Position numbers and translations under genes: made by a program
The notes under the pieces: model-generated
The model's database searches: none
What the model was told of the DNA's origin: nothing
The model's input: only the letters and a program-made list of their open reading frames with translations
Part shown: piece by piece, positions 1-11,216 of the stretch
How the letters are laid out: every line of letters starts with the position of its first letter
Position numbering within the stretch: position 1 is the first letter of the stretch
Assembly (NCBI GenBank): GCA_947683425.1
Contig: CANTUQ010000055.1
Location: 4,700,001 to 4,764,000 of the forward strand
Direction: 5' to 3'
Origin: Excoecaria cochinchinensis
Lineage: Eukaryota > Streptophyta > Magnoliopsida > Malpighiales > Euphorbiaceae
Length of the DNA: 64,000 bases

Positions 1-1762
1 GAGTAGAGTTTTTAGGAGTTGTCCTCTGATTGTTGAGGGAGCTGTGCTTCCAGCGGACTTGATTGAGTTACCTTTCAGAGGTTTGATCTGATTCTGGGTA
101 TGGACTGGTTGGGAAAGCATCGGGCTGTAGTTGATTGCCATAGGAAGACAGTTGTGCTTCGGGATAGGAGTCAGTCTCTTGTGTTTTTGAAAGGTTTGGG
201 TGCTAGTTCGTTGAATAATGTTATTTCTGCGATGCAAGCCAAGAGATTTATCAGGAAAGGTTGTGAGGGTTTTCTAGCAGTTGTGTTAGATTCCAAGAGG
301 GATCAGGTTCAGATTGAGGACATTCCTGTAGTGCGGGAGTTTAGTGATGTGTTCCCGAGCGAGTTGCCTGGTTTGCCTCCTGAGCGAGAGGTTGAGTTGT
401 CCATTGAGATTATGCCAGGTACTGCACCTATTTCGAGAGCACCTTATCGGATGGCTCCTGTAGAGTTGAGGGAACTTAAATCTCAGCTACAAGAGTTATT
501 GGATAAGGGGTTTATTCGACCTAGCATATCTCCATGGGGAGCTCCAGTTCTGTTTGTCAAGAAGAAAGATGGATCCCTGCGGATGTGTATTGACTATAGG
601 CAGATTAATAAAGTTACAGTGAAGAACAAGTATCCATTGCCTAGGATTGAAGATTTGTTCGATCAGCTTCGAGGTGCGGGTGCCTTCTCCAAGATAGATC
701 TTCGATCAGGGTACTATCAGCTTCGAGTTCAGGATGCAGATGTGGTTAAGACTGCATTTCGGACTAGGTATGGCCACTATGAGTTTCTTGTGATGCCGTT
801 TGGTTTGACAAATGCTCCAGCGGCTTTTATGGATCTGATGAATCGTGTGTTTAGGCCATACTTAGATCGATTTGTAGTAGTGTTCATTGATGACATCTTG
901 GTGTATTCCAAGGATGAGAGTGAGCATGAGGAGCATCTCCGATTAGTTCTTCAGATGTTGAGAGAGCATCAGTTGTTTGCTAAGCTTAGCAAGTGTGATT
1001 TCTGGCTTCGAGAAGTGTCATTCTTGGGTCACATTGTTTCAGCTAGAGGTATTCAGGTAGATCCAGCCAAGATTGAGGAGATAGTTGATTAGAAAGCGCC
1101 TCGAAATGTTCAGGAAGTGAGGAGTTTCCTCGGTTTAGCAGGTTACTAACGTCGGCTTGTTAAAGGATTTTCTGTGATTGCTGCTCCGATGACTAGATTG
1201 TTGAGGAGGAGTTAGATTTGAGTGGTCAGACAGGTGTCAGGCTTGTTTTGATCGGTTAAAGCAGTTGCTTGTTGAGGCTCCTATCCTTACTCAACCCATC
1301 TCGGGTAAGGAGTTTGTCTTTTACAGTGATGCTTCGGGTGTTGGTCTTGGATGTGTGCTGATGCAGGAAGGAAAAGTAGTGGCTTATGCTTCTCGACAGT
1401 TGAAGCCACATGAGAGGAATTATTCGACGCATGATCTTGAGTTGGCAGCTGTGATCTTTGCTTTGAAGATTTGGCGTCATTACCTGTATGGGGAAAAGTG
1501 TAGGATCTTTTCGGACCACAAGAGCTTGAAGTACTTCCTTTCACAGAAGGAGTTGAACATGAGACAGCGGCGTTGGCTTGAGTTATTTAAGGACTACGAC
1601 TGCATTGTGGATTACCATCCTGGTAAGGCCAATGTAGTCACCGATGCTTTGAGTCGGAAGTCAGTTTTAGCTTTGTTCTTGAGGCGATTCAGATGGAGAT
1701 TTGGTTCTGATGGGGCTTTGATTGCTCAGTTGCGTGTGAAGCCTACATTGAGATAGAAGATA
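1..1762 (+). pseudogene. Tekay-type chromovirus pol: protease end, reverse transcriptase, RNase H (broken)
   Basis: This is the polyprotein region of a Ty3/gypsy retrotransposon; the gag and most of the protease lie left of the window. The protease tail ends around ILGMDWL (about 100), with a frame break near 80. RT follows, with YRQINKV, KIDLRSGYYQ and the catalytic FIDD box at 883-894. RNase H spans about 1265-1680 and keeps FYSDASG, the LELAA glutamate and FSDHKSL. The frame is broken by TAG at 1090-1092 (a Trp position in relatives), TAA at 1147-1149, a frameshift near 1200-1215 and TAG at 1754-1756. RNase H is in a different frame from RT and in the same frame as the downstream integrase. 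The copy cannot make a full Pol. The Tekay (Del) assignment rests on RT wording and the chromodomain-like tail downstream. Confidence 0.9.
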
Positions 1763-3247
1763 GTGGATGCTCAGAGAGATGACCAGAGACTTCAGCAGAT
1801 TGTGCATGAGGTTAGATTGGGTAAGCCATCAGAGTTCTCAGTCCAGGATGAGGTACTTATGTTCAGAGATCGCTTGTGTGTGCCAGAATCTGAGGATTTG
1901 AGGAGACAGCTCATGAGTGAGGTGCATAGTTCAGTCTTTACTATGCATTCGGGCAGTGAGAAGATGTATAGAGACATGAAGCAATTCTATTGGTGGTCCG
2001 GTATGAAGCGTGATATAGTGGATTTTGTTTCCAAGTGCTTGACTTGTCAGCAGGTAAAGGCTGAGCATCAGGTTCCTTCGGGTTTGCTTATGCCTTTATC
2101 CATTCCTGAGTGGAAATGGGATGATATCGCCATGGACTTTGTTTCTGGTTTACCTTTGACTCAGAGGAAGCATGACTCAGTTTGGGTTATTGTGGATGGG
2201 CTTACGAAATCAGCTCACTTTCTGCCGGTTAGAGTGGACTACTCCATGGACAGATTGGCCAGTATCTATGTGGATGAGATAGTTCGGTTGCATGGTGTGC
2301 CTTTGTCCATAGTGTCAGATCGAGATCCGAGGTTTACTTCCAAGTTTTGGAAGGAGTTACAGAGAGCTTTGGGCACTAGGTTGAACTTCAGTACAGCGTT
2401 TCATCCTCAGACCGATGGTCAGTCAGAGCGAGTTATTCAGATTCTGGAGGATATGATGAGGGCTTGTGCTTTGGACTTTCCGGGTAGCTGGGACAGATAT
2501 GTGTCGCTTATGGAGTTTGCCTACAACAACAGTTTTCAGTCGAGTATCGGTATGGCACCATATGAGGCTTTGTATGGTCGTCAGTGTAGGACTCCGATTT
2601 GTTGGACCGAGCTATCCGAGAGATCTATGATTGGACCAGACTTGGTTAGAGATACTGAAGAGAAAATCAGAGTAGTGCAGCGGAATTTGAAGGCAGCCAA
2701 GGATCGACAGAAGTCTTATGCCAATTTGAAAAGGAAAGATGTGCATTTTGAGATCGGGGACAAGGTTTTCCTTAAGGTTTCACCTTGGAGGAAAGTGCTT
2801 CGGTTTGGCAAGAAAGGCAAGCTTAGTCCTCGTTTCATTGGACCTTATGAGATTTTGGCTAAGGTGGGACCTGTAGCCTATAGATTGGCGCTACCGATGG
2901 AGTTAGCAAAGTTGCATGATGTGTTTCACGTTTCGATGCTTCGTCGGTACAGATCAGATCCTTCACATGTTCTATCAGTTCAAGATATCCAGGTTCAGCC
3001 AGACTTCTCTTATGATGAGGAACCGCGAGCTATTCTAGCCCAAGAGGTGAGGCAGTTGAGAAATAAGCAGATTCCTTTGGTTAAAGTGTTGTGGATCCAT
3101 CATGGAGTCGAAGAAGCGACTTGGGAACCAGAGGAGTCGATGAGAGCTCAGTATCCGCAGTTGTTCAGTTCAGGTGAGAATTTCGAGGACGAAATTCTTA
3201 TTAGTAGGGGAGAGTTGTCACACCCCGTTTGCCCCCTAGTAGAATGA
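1763..3247 (+). CDS. Chromovirus integrase with chromodomain-like tail (C-terminal pol segment)
   Basis: An open 494-codon segment, in frame with the upstream RNase H but cut off from it by one TAG. It encodes the retroelement integrase, which inserts cDNA into chromosomes. The HHCC zinc-binding motif is visible (H55, H62, C92, C95). The catalytic triad fits D125 (MDFVSG), D186 (SDRDPRF) and E222 (GQSERV). The GPY-type module is near 356-363 (SPRFIGPY). Residues about 415-468 (IPLVKVLW...EEATWEPE) resemble the chromodomain of Tekay-type chromoviruses, thought to guide integration to heterochromatin. The frame runs through the polypurine tract and ends 32 bp inside the LTR; the minus-strand copy at 52162 appears to do the same. 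The start is arbitrary, because Pol is processed from a polyprotein. Confidence 0.9.
   Translation: MDAQRDDQRLQQIVHEVRLGKPSEFSVQDEVLMFRDRLCVPESEDLRRQLMSEVHSSVFTMHSGSEKMYRDMKQFYWWSGMKRDIVDFVSKCLTCQQVKAEHQVPSGLLMPLSIPEWKWDDIAMDFVSGLPLTQRKHDSVWVIVDGLTKSAHFLPVRVDYSMDRLASIYVDEIVRLHGVPLSIVSDRDPRFTSKFWKELQRALGTRLNFSTAFHPQTDGQSERVIQILEDMMRACALDFPGSWDRYVSLMEFAYNNSFQSSIGMAPYEALYGRQCRTPICWTELSERSMIGPDLVRDTEEKIRVVQRNLKAAKDRQKSYANLKRKDVHFEIGDKVFLKVSPWRKVLRFGKKGKLSPRFIGPYEILAKVGPVAYRLALPMELAKLHDVFHVSMLRRYRSDPSHVLSVQDIQVQPDFSYDEEPRAILAQEVRQLRNKQIPLVKVLWIHHGVEEATWEPEESMRAQYPQLFSSGENFEDEILISRGELSHPVCPLVE
3179..3215 (+). promoter_or_regulatory. Pre-PPT palindrome and polypurine tract
   Basis: AGGGGAGAGT (3206-3215) directly precedes the LTR and is the polypurine tract that primes plus-strand DNA synthesis. 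Just before it, AATTTCGAGGACGAAATT (3179-3196) is a 7-bp inverted repeat around AGGA; it also encodes the last Pol residues (NFEDEI). The same pair of elements occurs beside the LTRs ending at 39732 and 52161. Confidence 0.8.
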
Positions 3248-3765
3248 GCCTGTCTGTCTGTCTGTATGTGTAAGCATTCGCATGTGTTCGACATTTAATA
3301 AGGGTATTCTAGTAAAATGTATGTTTGGGGTTTTGTTAGTACGTGGGTGCATACATGGCATTAGGGTGTAAATTAATTAAGTTACATTGTGTACACTTAC
3401 TTATGCCATTGTAGGGTGTTAATTAGGAATACATTAAGTGTGAGTGTTGTGTGTGGAGTTAGGGTGTGAGTGAGCAAGATTCACCACCAAAAAGGATGAC
3501 ATGTGTATTAGGTTAAGGAAAATGAAGGAAGAGTGAAAGGAAATTAGATTCACGTTCTTCCTTTTCAACCTTCATCTTCTTCCTCCTTTTCCCTCTCCTA
3601 ATTACTGCTTGCTATCTGTTAATTAAGTGTGGTTGTGGAAATTGGTCACTCTTGCTCCTAACTTGGTAAGTGCATATCCTTGTCTTTGTCTTATTGTAAT
3701 TTTCATCTTCTTATTCCTTGAGTTTAGGTTTAACTTAGGGTTGCATTATTGTGTTTGTGTTCTAG

Positions 3766-3824
3766 CTGAAGCTCCTCGTGATCCAAAGGGTAAAGAGGTT
3801 GCTGGACCTAGTGGAGCTAAGTGA
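3766..3824 (+). CDS. LTR mini-exon encoding a KGKE-type peptide (putative)
   Basis: After a plausible 3' splice site (TTCTAG ending at 3765, paired with a donor GT at 3666) the frame reads AEAPRDPKGKEVAGPSGAK and stops at TGA 3822-3824. The same DKGKEK-like peptide, at the same distance from the LTR start, recurs in eight or nine other LTRs here. Splicing and translation are inferred, not shown. Confidence 0.4.
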
Positions 3825-4103
3825 TAGAAGCTTAGATTTCAGGTTTGGGAACTATTGATTGTGATTTGTGTGATTTTGAGTTTACTGTAAAATTTTAGGG
3901 TTTATGTTCTTGAATAGCTTCAATGCATGTATTCTTGATTTGGTTGTTTAAATGTTGAATTGAGTTTTATATATGTTGCTTATATTGTTTGGAATGTTTA
4001 CTGGAAGGTAAGAACAGGTTTGTTTGATTTTGAATCAAATTCGGGATGGATTTCTGGGTTCTGAGAATTCTGGAAATGGGAAAATCGTGTTTCTGTTAAA
4101 GTT

Positions 4104-4525
4104 CCCATTTCCAGATCGTGTGTCGCGTGACTAGCCAAGAGAGGGAGGCAAGTCACGAGACGTGACCTTCGATCACGACTCATGACCTGCCAGTTTGAGG
4201 CCAGTCACGAGTTGTGGCTGCTGTCACAACTCGTGACCAGCTAAAATGAGGCCAGTCACGAGACGTGACTCCCAGTCACGACTCGTGACCGGCCTGAGGG
4301 AGAGTCACAGCAGACAGTCACGCGTGACCTGTCTCAAAGAAGCCAGTCACGAGACGTGACGCCCAGTCACGACTCGTGACCGGCAAGAGCGAAGGCGTGA
4401 CCAGACGAGGCACGTCGCGTGATCTGCGAGGGACGAAGCAAGTCACGAGGCGTGACCCACAGTCACGTCTCGTGACCTGCCCTGTGAGGAGGCAAGTCAC
4501 GCCTCGTGACCAGCCAACCTCACCC
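4104..4525 (+). repeat. Array of GTCACGA/TCGTGAC inverted repeats in LTR
   Basis: About a dozen near-palindromic 15-mers such as GTCACGACTCGTGAC (7-bp arms, one central base) and GTCACGAGACGTGAC, in alternating orientation within units of about 60 bp. Unit spacers share GCCAGTCACGAG. The array is CpG-rich in an AT-rich setting and lies 890-1310 bp from the LTR start. Confidence 0.85.
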
Positions 4526-5241
4526 GTTACCCCGTTCAGCCCTTTTTCCGAAATTTCCCGGATTTTGACTCAGAAATGAATTTGGTGTTTCTTCTGAATG
4601 GATTTATATTGCGATATGATGCATGCCATAATTTTTATATGCTTTGATATAAATGATACCATGAATTTCTGATGAATTCTATTCCGTACTCTGAATTGTG
4701 ATTTGAATGACGCATAACCTGCTAGAGTCGAGTAAGTGGATATTTAGGCATGCCTAATAGAGTCTTTAGCTGCAGCCCTCAGTTCAGTTTGGACCCCGAT
4801 CAGGTCCCCGTTTGGTTCCTCGCGAACCCTTCAGTATTAGGATCTTGTTTAAGGTCCCCTCGGTATATGAATAACATGTTTTGATAAATAATAACATTTG
4901 ACTTGTACCTGTGAGGTACCCTCAGTATACGATTCGTACCCGTAAGGTACCTTCAGTACACTCGTTATCCACTATCTAGAGTCAGCAGGTGTTCTTTAAA
5001 TGTTAATGGAATTGTTCTGATCTGATCTGGCTATGAATGGATTGTCTGAATGAGTTTAATGATGAAACATATATTGGATTATTCTGGAATGGATATGGTT
5101 ATGAGTTACTGATTGTATGACTTCTAAATATGAGCATGTTTATATGGATTATGTTATAACCTTTGCATTCTGCCATTGTGAATGTGTTATGCCTTGACGA
5201 CCATTGTGAATGGCCGTCCATTATTTATGTGTGTTTCCCCA

Positions 5242-5280
5242 CTAAGCGTTTATCGTTTAGCACGGTGTTTTTACCCGTGC
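5242..5280 (+). promoter_or_regulatory. LTR double hairpin (CTAAGCG...CGTTTAG, CACGG...CCGTG)
   Basis: The first stem is 7 bp with one G-U pair; a second CACGG/CCGTG stem follows directly, then CAGGTG. It is the conserved module seen in all the longer LTRs of the window, 398 bp from the LTR end here. Confidence 0.7.
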
Positions 5281-5678
5281 AGGTGCGGAAGGCGTTTTGC
5301 TTTGAGAGAGTCGCCGTCATCAAGCCAACACAGAAGAGTTTTAGTGTAGGGCTCAGTTTTGTATCAGTGATGATTCTTTTTGTATATAACTCTATGTATC
5401 AGTTTTGTATCAGCTTCCGCTTTTGTAACTATATTTTGTATATGTAATATTATTTGTTTCAGCTAGTTGATCAGATCATTATTGTAATAGTTTATTATAG
5501 TAATGCATGATCAGCCTTCGCTTTCTGCATGTAAAGTTTTTAATTATTCTGTATTTCTGAATGTATGGTTTGAATGAATATATGTTTTGCTTTACTATTG
5601 TTTGGTGACACCTTGACTCATACGGCATCTTACTCCTTATCGGATGGGATCGCCTACGTATGGGAAGGGGGTGTTACA

Positions 5679-6529
5679 AAACTAGTTTCCAAACCTCACT
5701 TCCTTTGCTCCTTTTAGTTCAATTGGTTGCACTCTCCAACTCCCATACTCTTTCATGATCATAATCATCAAATTTCCTCATCAAAACCCACAAAATTACA
5801 TGTAAGCATACCTACTAACCATAATTTCCATATAAATTTTAAATCTCACAATTAGAGAAGAAGAAGAGATGCAACTACACAACTTACCTTTTTAACTTGA
5901 TTTAGGCACTTGAATTTCAAAACACCCATTTGGGGAGTATAAGCAAAAGAGGGAGAGAGCAGAAGTTTTTAAGATGAAAGGTTGCTCCCTTCTTTTTTCC
6001 TTATGGCCGGCCAAAAGTGGCCTAAGAAAATAGCCGAAAATGGCTTAAGGAGGGCCACCTACCAACACTTATCCCTAATGCCACTTGTCACCACACTATT
6101 GGTCCAAAGTTGATTTTTTTATCACAAACTTCCAATTGATACATCAACTCTTAATTCTTCTTATCTTTAACAAATAACTTTTCTATTTAATACATTGGCC
6201 CACAAATCCAATTAATTCCATCAATTCAATCCCTAATTATAAAATAACCAAAATACCCTTACCTTATACAAATAAAACCGATCACATCCTATATTACAAT
6301 TAATCACTTCCATCATCCAATTACACATTTCTAATTACCAAAATAATTCTTTTCACGTTATTTAAGGTATAACGATATAACTGTCCAATTTACCATGACT
6401 TGCCGAAACTTTCGAATTAATTACGGTTGTGCCCCTTTTGGACACTTCCGTCCCTATCTCTAACATATTTGGTTTCCATTACACCCTAAACTTACCCTAA
6501 TCCGACTAGGGTATATTTGGGGTGTTACA
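5679..6529 (-). mobile_element. LTR fragment, start end only (minus orientation)
   Basis: Read on the minus strand it begins at 6529 with TGTAACACCCCAAATATACC and the CCTAGTCGG block typical of LTR starts in this window. It contains a purine/pyrimidine-rich segment near 5940-6010 and stops where the plus-strand LTR ends at 5678. Its remaining part probably lies beyond the left-hand element. No coding sequence seen. Confidence 0.6.
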
Positions 6530-7395
6530 GATTCCCCAACCATAGGGATATGTAGGAAGCTTGGAATAATTGTTTCAAGCCCGAACCAAATCTGAATATG
6601 GAAATGTGTTGTTTAATTTGAACAATGTAACAATAAGACTAAATGAAATGTTTTGACTTAAGAGCAGATAATGTAAATTACATGACTTTGGAATTTAGTA
6701 ATAATGAGAACTGATAGGACTTAATATTTTTTTAACAAGCAAATGTATTTTTGGTAACCTTTGAAGTATAACTATCTATATGATTAATTAAATGAATTAG
6801 GCAAATAATGAGTATGTATAATGTCTTTGTAAATTAAAAAGGTAATAAAGTAAATTCTGGCTTTGGTATGTATAATGAATGTGTATATGAAGTTGTTTAA
6901 GTTTTCATATGGGGATAAGAATATGATTTTGTTATAACTTTAACCGATGTATTTTATGCTTATGTATATGGGTATATGCTTGTGCTTGTATCGCCAATCA
7001 CTGGGAGTGGTTGGTTATTATTTTGTGGATCCCTCCTAAGCGTTATCGTTTAGCACGGGTGTTTCTCTGTGCAGGTTAAGAGATCAGAGTAGCGCAGCGG
7101 TTCGCTGTAACTTTGGCCAGCACGTCGGTAGATATGTATTGGAAGAGTTTTTGACTTTAGCATATAATTAAGTTTTATTTATTTGCAATTGTATCAAGTT
7201 GTAATATTCTATAGTGTGAATATTGGTGTGTTATTCACATAGGTTTAGAATGTGCATGTCCTGAGGTCCCGATTTTAGAAATTTTATTATTCTGTTTTTC
7301 GTTATTGCTATGAGTGTCTTTATCTGGTAGTACCCTCCGCTCACCGTAGCTCTTCGTCCTTTGATACGCTATGTGTGAGAGTTGGGGGTGCTACA
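6530..7395 (+). mobile_element. LTR fragment, tail end only (plus orientation)
   Basis: It ends GGGGGTGCTACA at 7395 and carries the double hairpin about 325-360 bp before that end, so it is the 3' portion of a plus-oriented LTR whose start is missing. It abuts the truncated pol on the right. No target duplication can be matched. Confidence 0.55.
7036..7073 (+). promoter_or_regulatory. LTR double hairpin
   Basis: CTAAGCG-TTAT-CGTTTAG (one G-U pair) followed by CACGG/CTGTG (one G-U pair) and CAGGT. Both departures from Watson-Crick pairing remain pairable as sense RNA. Confidence 0.65.
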
Positions 7396-8575
7396 ATTCT
7401 TTTACAATTCTACTTGGTCAGACACATGTAACCTTTTCTTCTAATAAAGGCTACCATCTGTGCCTAAAGAAAATTAAGCTTCACTTACATTTCACCTATA
7501 ATTGCCCCATCTTGTACCATGACCAAACTGACTTTCATTGGCCGAAGGGCTATCATAAACTTTCTACTAAGGGTATCAGCAACAACATTTGCTTTTCCTG
7601 GGTGATAGTTTAGGAAACAATCATAATCTTTAATCAACTCCAACCAGTGCCTCAATCTCAAATTGAGTTCATTTTGATTAAGTAGATATTTCAAACTCTT
7701 ACGCTTCTCAAATCCTTCTTGACACTTATATGTCCACTCAAACTTAACCTACTTATATAACAGTCAAGTGATTGGCATTGCTATAATGGAGAAACCCTTT
7801 ACATTTTCTTCTGTAGTATCTTGCCAAACCCAGGAAACTCCTGATTTCTGTCACACTTTTAGGTGTCCACTGCCAGATTACTTCAATCTTCTTGGAATCC
7901 AATTTAATACCTTTAATTGACACCACATGGCCCAAGATAGATACTTCATTCAATCATAAATCACGCTTGCTAAACTTTGCATAAAGTTGCTTTTCTCTCA
8001 ATATCTAAAGAACAATCCGAAGATGCTTGTCATGTTCTTCTGGAGTCTTAGAATACACTAGAATTTCATCAATGGTAAGATCAACTTCCTTGTTAGATGG
8101 TAAGTCTGGAAGTTCTTTAGGGAACACATCAATAAATTCAAACACTATAGGCACATTTGTCACCTTAGGCTCTTCTTTCTTAGTTTTCAGTGCATCACAT
8201 AGATATGCAATACATCCTTTCCTTATAAGCCTCTTAGCAGCAGTAGCAAAGATAACATAAGAAAGAAAATTTATTCTCTCACCCAAAACAATGATTTCCT
8301 GAACATTAAAAGCTTTAAGAGTAAGTCTCTTCCGTTTACAATCAACAGTCACTTGGTTGGCGGATTACGAGTCCATCCCCAAAATAACATCAAACTCAAA
8401 GAAAGGGAGTTCAAAATGATTATTTGAGAAATAAAAACCCTTACCATTGATAGGATAATCTCTATATACTTTTTTCACCACTACACTATAACCCAATGGA
8501 TAATTCACTAAGATATCCTGGTTTAACAATTCATCATTCAAACATTTTTCCTCTATTGGCATGTATATGTACTAA
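7396..8575 (-). pseudogene. Chromovirus pol remnant with large internal RT deletion
   Basis: Minus-strand pieces in pol order. 8562-8365 matches the protease tail (PFFEFDVILGMDS). 8352-8005 reads from the protease/RT linker (KRLIRKGC, VFPKELPDLP) and then jumps directly to DEILVYSK, so the RT palm between these points is deleted. 7953-7753 is the end of RT (SILGHVVS, RSFLGLARYYRR). 7694-7485 is the end of RNase H (YHPGKANVVADTLSR). Stops separate the pieces, and integrase is missing beyond 7396, where an LTR fragment begins. The element is the internal part of the copy whose 5' LTR starts at 14322; a CACTA insertion separates them. Confidence 0.85.
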
Positions 8576-8889
8576 ATCCAATCACTTAACCCCTTATTAC
8601 CTCTAATTTAATACTATCTTTCTACAGGTACATCTACCTCATTTCCATGCACTTACTATATTCCATACCAGTTTCCTTTCAATTGAGGCATATGCATAAA
8701 ACTTTATGTTTGTCATGAATGATCGCGTGATGCTGATACAATGAATGTATGATGTTTCATGTATGCGGTATTATGCAAATGTGCATATCATGCAAGGACA
8801 ATGCATATTAGCCCATCCCATGAATAAAATATTCAATGATTGCCCCTCTATCAAGGATAACTGACTGGTACCTAAAGTACCACAACCTT
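8576..8889. other. Non-coding chromovirus internal sequence left of the CACTA insertion
   Basis: About 310 bp between the pol remnant and the CACTA element, with no recognisable coding. It is presumably degenerate gag/protease sequence, split from 14101-14303 by the transposon. Confidence 0.4.
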
Positions 8890-9610
8890 CACTACAAGAA
8901 AAATGCTTTTTAACGAAGGGAAATCCGGTCGTTAAAAGTTAAAATCCGGTCGTTAAAAACCTTTAACGACCGGAAAATCCGGTCGGTAAAAGCCCCTTCG
9001 TTAAAGGTATAGACGACCGGATATTGCATCCGGTCGTTAATGTCTTTAACGACCGGAATGTTTCCGGTCGTTGAAAAGTGATTTTTAACGACAGGATTTT
9101 CCCTTCGCTAATTGTATTCACTTTTAACGAAGGGATTTCCGGTCGTTAAAAATATATTTTAGCGACCGGATTTTCCCTTCGCTAATTGTATTCACTTTCA
9201 ACGAAAGGATTTTCGGTCGTTAAAAATACCTTTTAGCGACCGGATTTCCCTTCGCTACTTATATTCACTTTCAACGAAGAGATTTTCGGTCGTTAAAAAC
9301 ACCTTTTAGCGATCGGATTTTTCTTTCGTTAATTATATTCACTTTCAACGAAACGATTTCCGGTCGTTAAAGATACTTTTTAGCGACTAGATTTTTCTTT
9401 CGTTAATTATATTCACTTTTCAACCTTTCATGTCATTAAAAATACTGTTTTACTGATCGGATTTTCCATTTGCTAATTTTATTCGCTTTCAACGAAAAAA
9501 ACTTTGGTCGTTGAGGATATTTTTTACCGACAAATTTTTTCTTTCATTGTATTCACTATCAATGAAAAAATATTCGATAGTTAAAAATAGTCACGGATTT
9601 TTCATCGTTG
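8890..9610. repeat. CACTA left terminal and subterminal repeats
   Basis: After the 27-bp TIR come many copies of TCCGGTCGTTAAA and its complement TTTAACGACCGGA. From about 9090 a tandem unit of roughly 90 bp (ATTTTTCTTTCGTTAATTATATTCACTTTCAACGAA-like) decays steadily toward the interior. Such repeats are typically transposase-binding sites in CACTA elements. Confidence 0.85.
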
Positions 9611-11215
9611 AAAAAAAATTCAGAAATTAATATTAAATTTTCATAATAAATAAAATATTTTATTTGACTATTACCTGTACAGATCATTCACACATATATA
9701 TATCCAAAATTATAATAAATAGTTTTTCATAGATTGCAAAATATCAGATATAAATATATCGATATTTCGAAATTGTTTGACATTGTATCATATACAGATA
9801 TAAAATATAAAAACAACCCCTATCTATATCATTTTCTATTCACCTTAAAATATAAAAATTCTAGAAGAATGCATAATGAACCTTATATCTTCATTGTCCA
9901 TTGTTTTGAAGACCTGTAGAATTTAAAACATAAATTTGTAATTAAAATTTATGCAAAAAAGCAATAAATCAAAAGGCTAAATAATTTAATATAATTTACC
10001 TTAAATATAATTTACATTAAATATTCAAAATCTCCCAATAAGTGTAATTATATATACACTTCAAAATATCCAAAATCCAACAAGTGTAATTGTATATACA
10101 CTTCAAAATATCCAAAAAATGAAAAGGGCTGCAAAGAAAAAGTAAAAAATAATCATAAGTTTAATGGCATTATAATGTCATTATAACAATAAAAAAAATA
10201 AAATACAACTTACATTAAAATAGGGAGACAACTGTATGAGCAAAGAATTTGACTTTGAATCAAATTATAGATACTATATTGAAGCCACACTTTATTAGAA
10301 ATTAAATCCACGATTATTTGTCTTAATTAGGGACCAGATTCATTAATTTAGTCACATAAGAGAGAATGAGGATAGCAAAGGGGAAAAAAATTGAAAAAAT
10401 TTCTAGGGTTCTTAAGTTTATGTCGGCCAAACAATTTCTTGCAACAAACCAAAAATTAAGTATACCATTTCATAAGAAGATGCAATAGAATCCTAAATAA
10501 AAATGAAACATGAAAAATATAAAAACCAAACAAAATAATAAAAACTGAATCAAGTAAAATACTAAATATCCTATTCCTTATCTATCAATATTCTAACAAA
10601 GTTCAAGCATAAATGTTGAGAATTATTCTCATAATTCATGCAGATAGTAAATGAAGACCAGGGGATGCAGATTCAACAAAAAAGCAGATCATATATAAAT
10701 TTGTAAGGCCGCATTGTGAAATTTTGTATGTATGTATTTCTTCAATCCTGCACTAAAGAATTCCAGCACTAAGTGACAATTGTTTGTAAATACAGGTTGA
10801 GCCCTTAGAAATAAAAACAAAGATGATTAAATTATAAAAACTGCATATATGGAGAAACATAGGAAGTAAACCAGCTCCAAGACCAACTACAACTGTGTTA
10901 ACCTGGAAATAAAGGTTAGACTTTAGCTATCTCAAATCATGATATTCTCACAATTTAGAATACAAGAAACCATAATGTATGTTCAGGTTGCATGCAAAAA
11001 GATTACAAAGCATTAGTTTTAAAGTTCATTAGAGCAAACTTTGTTCCAAAATCACATTCACAAATAGATTCAGATCCGTCTCCAACATTATCTGCCAGTT
11101 ATTAATGAAAATGGTAATAGTAGTAACAGTTATCACAGTAGTCTTCTTTCTCAAGTCTGCAACATGTTAAACCATGGAGAAAAATTGGAAAACAAGTCAG
11201 GGGGAAATCAAGAAT
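9611..11215. other. CACTA interior, AT-rich, no recognised gene
   Basis: AT-rich sequence with a short duplicated segment (AAGTGTAAT...TATATACACTTCAAAATATCCAAAA at about 10040 and 10082). It may include captured intron or flank of the raffinose-synthase-like fragment. No supported coding. Confidence 0.4.
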
Positions 11216-11216
11216 G

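Larger units (their letters stand above)
3216..5678 (+). mobile_element. 3' LTR of the plus-strand Tekay-type element (2463 bp)
   Basis: It runs from TGTCACACCCC next to the PPT to GGGTGTTACA at 5678, the usual TG...CA ends. Internal landmarks in order: splice donor GTAAGT at 3666; mini-exon 3766-3824; CAGGTTTGGGA at about 3840; inverted-repeat array 4104-4525; TAGGCATGCCTA at 4745-4756; repeated GGTACC segments 4910-4980; and a double hairpin 5242-5280. It resembles the LTRs at 25504-28131, 50049-52161 and 56878-59582. The target duplication cannot be checked because the 5' LTR is outside the window. Confidence 0.9.

Noticed and set aside
1256..1977. Several minus-strand frames of 60-90 residues across the first pol region
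   Set aside because: They overlap clear RNase H and integrase coding on the plus strand and show no domain.
6000..6529. Possible single LTR spanning 5679-7395
   Set aside because: The two halves have LTR-start and LTR-tail features in opposite orientation, so they cannot be one simple LTR.
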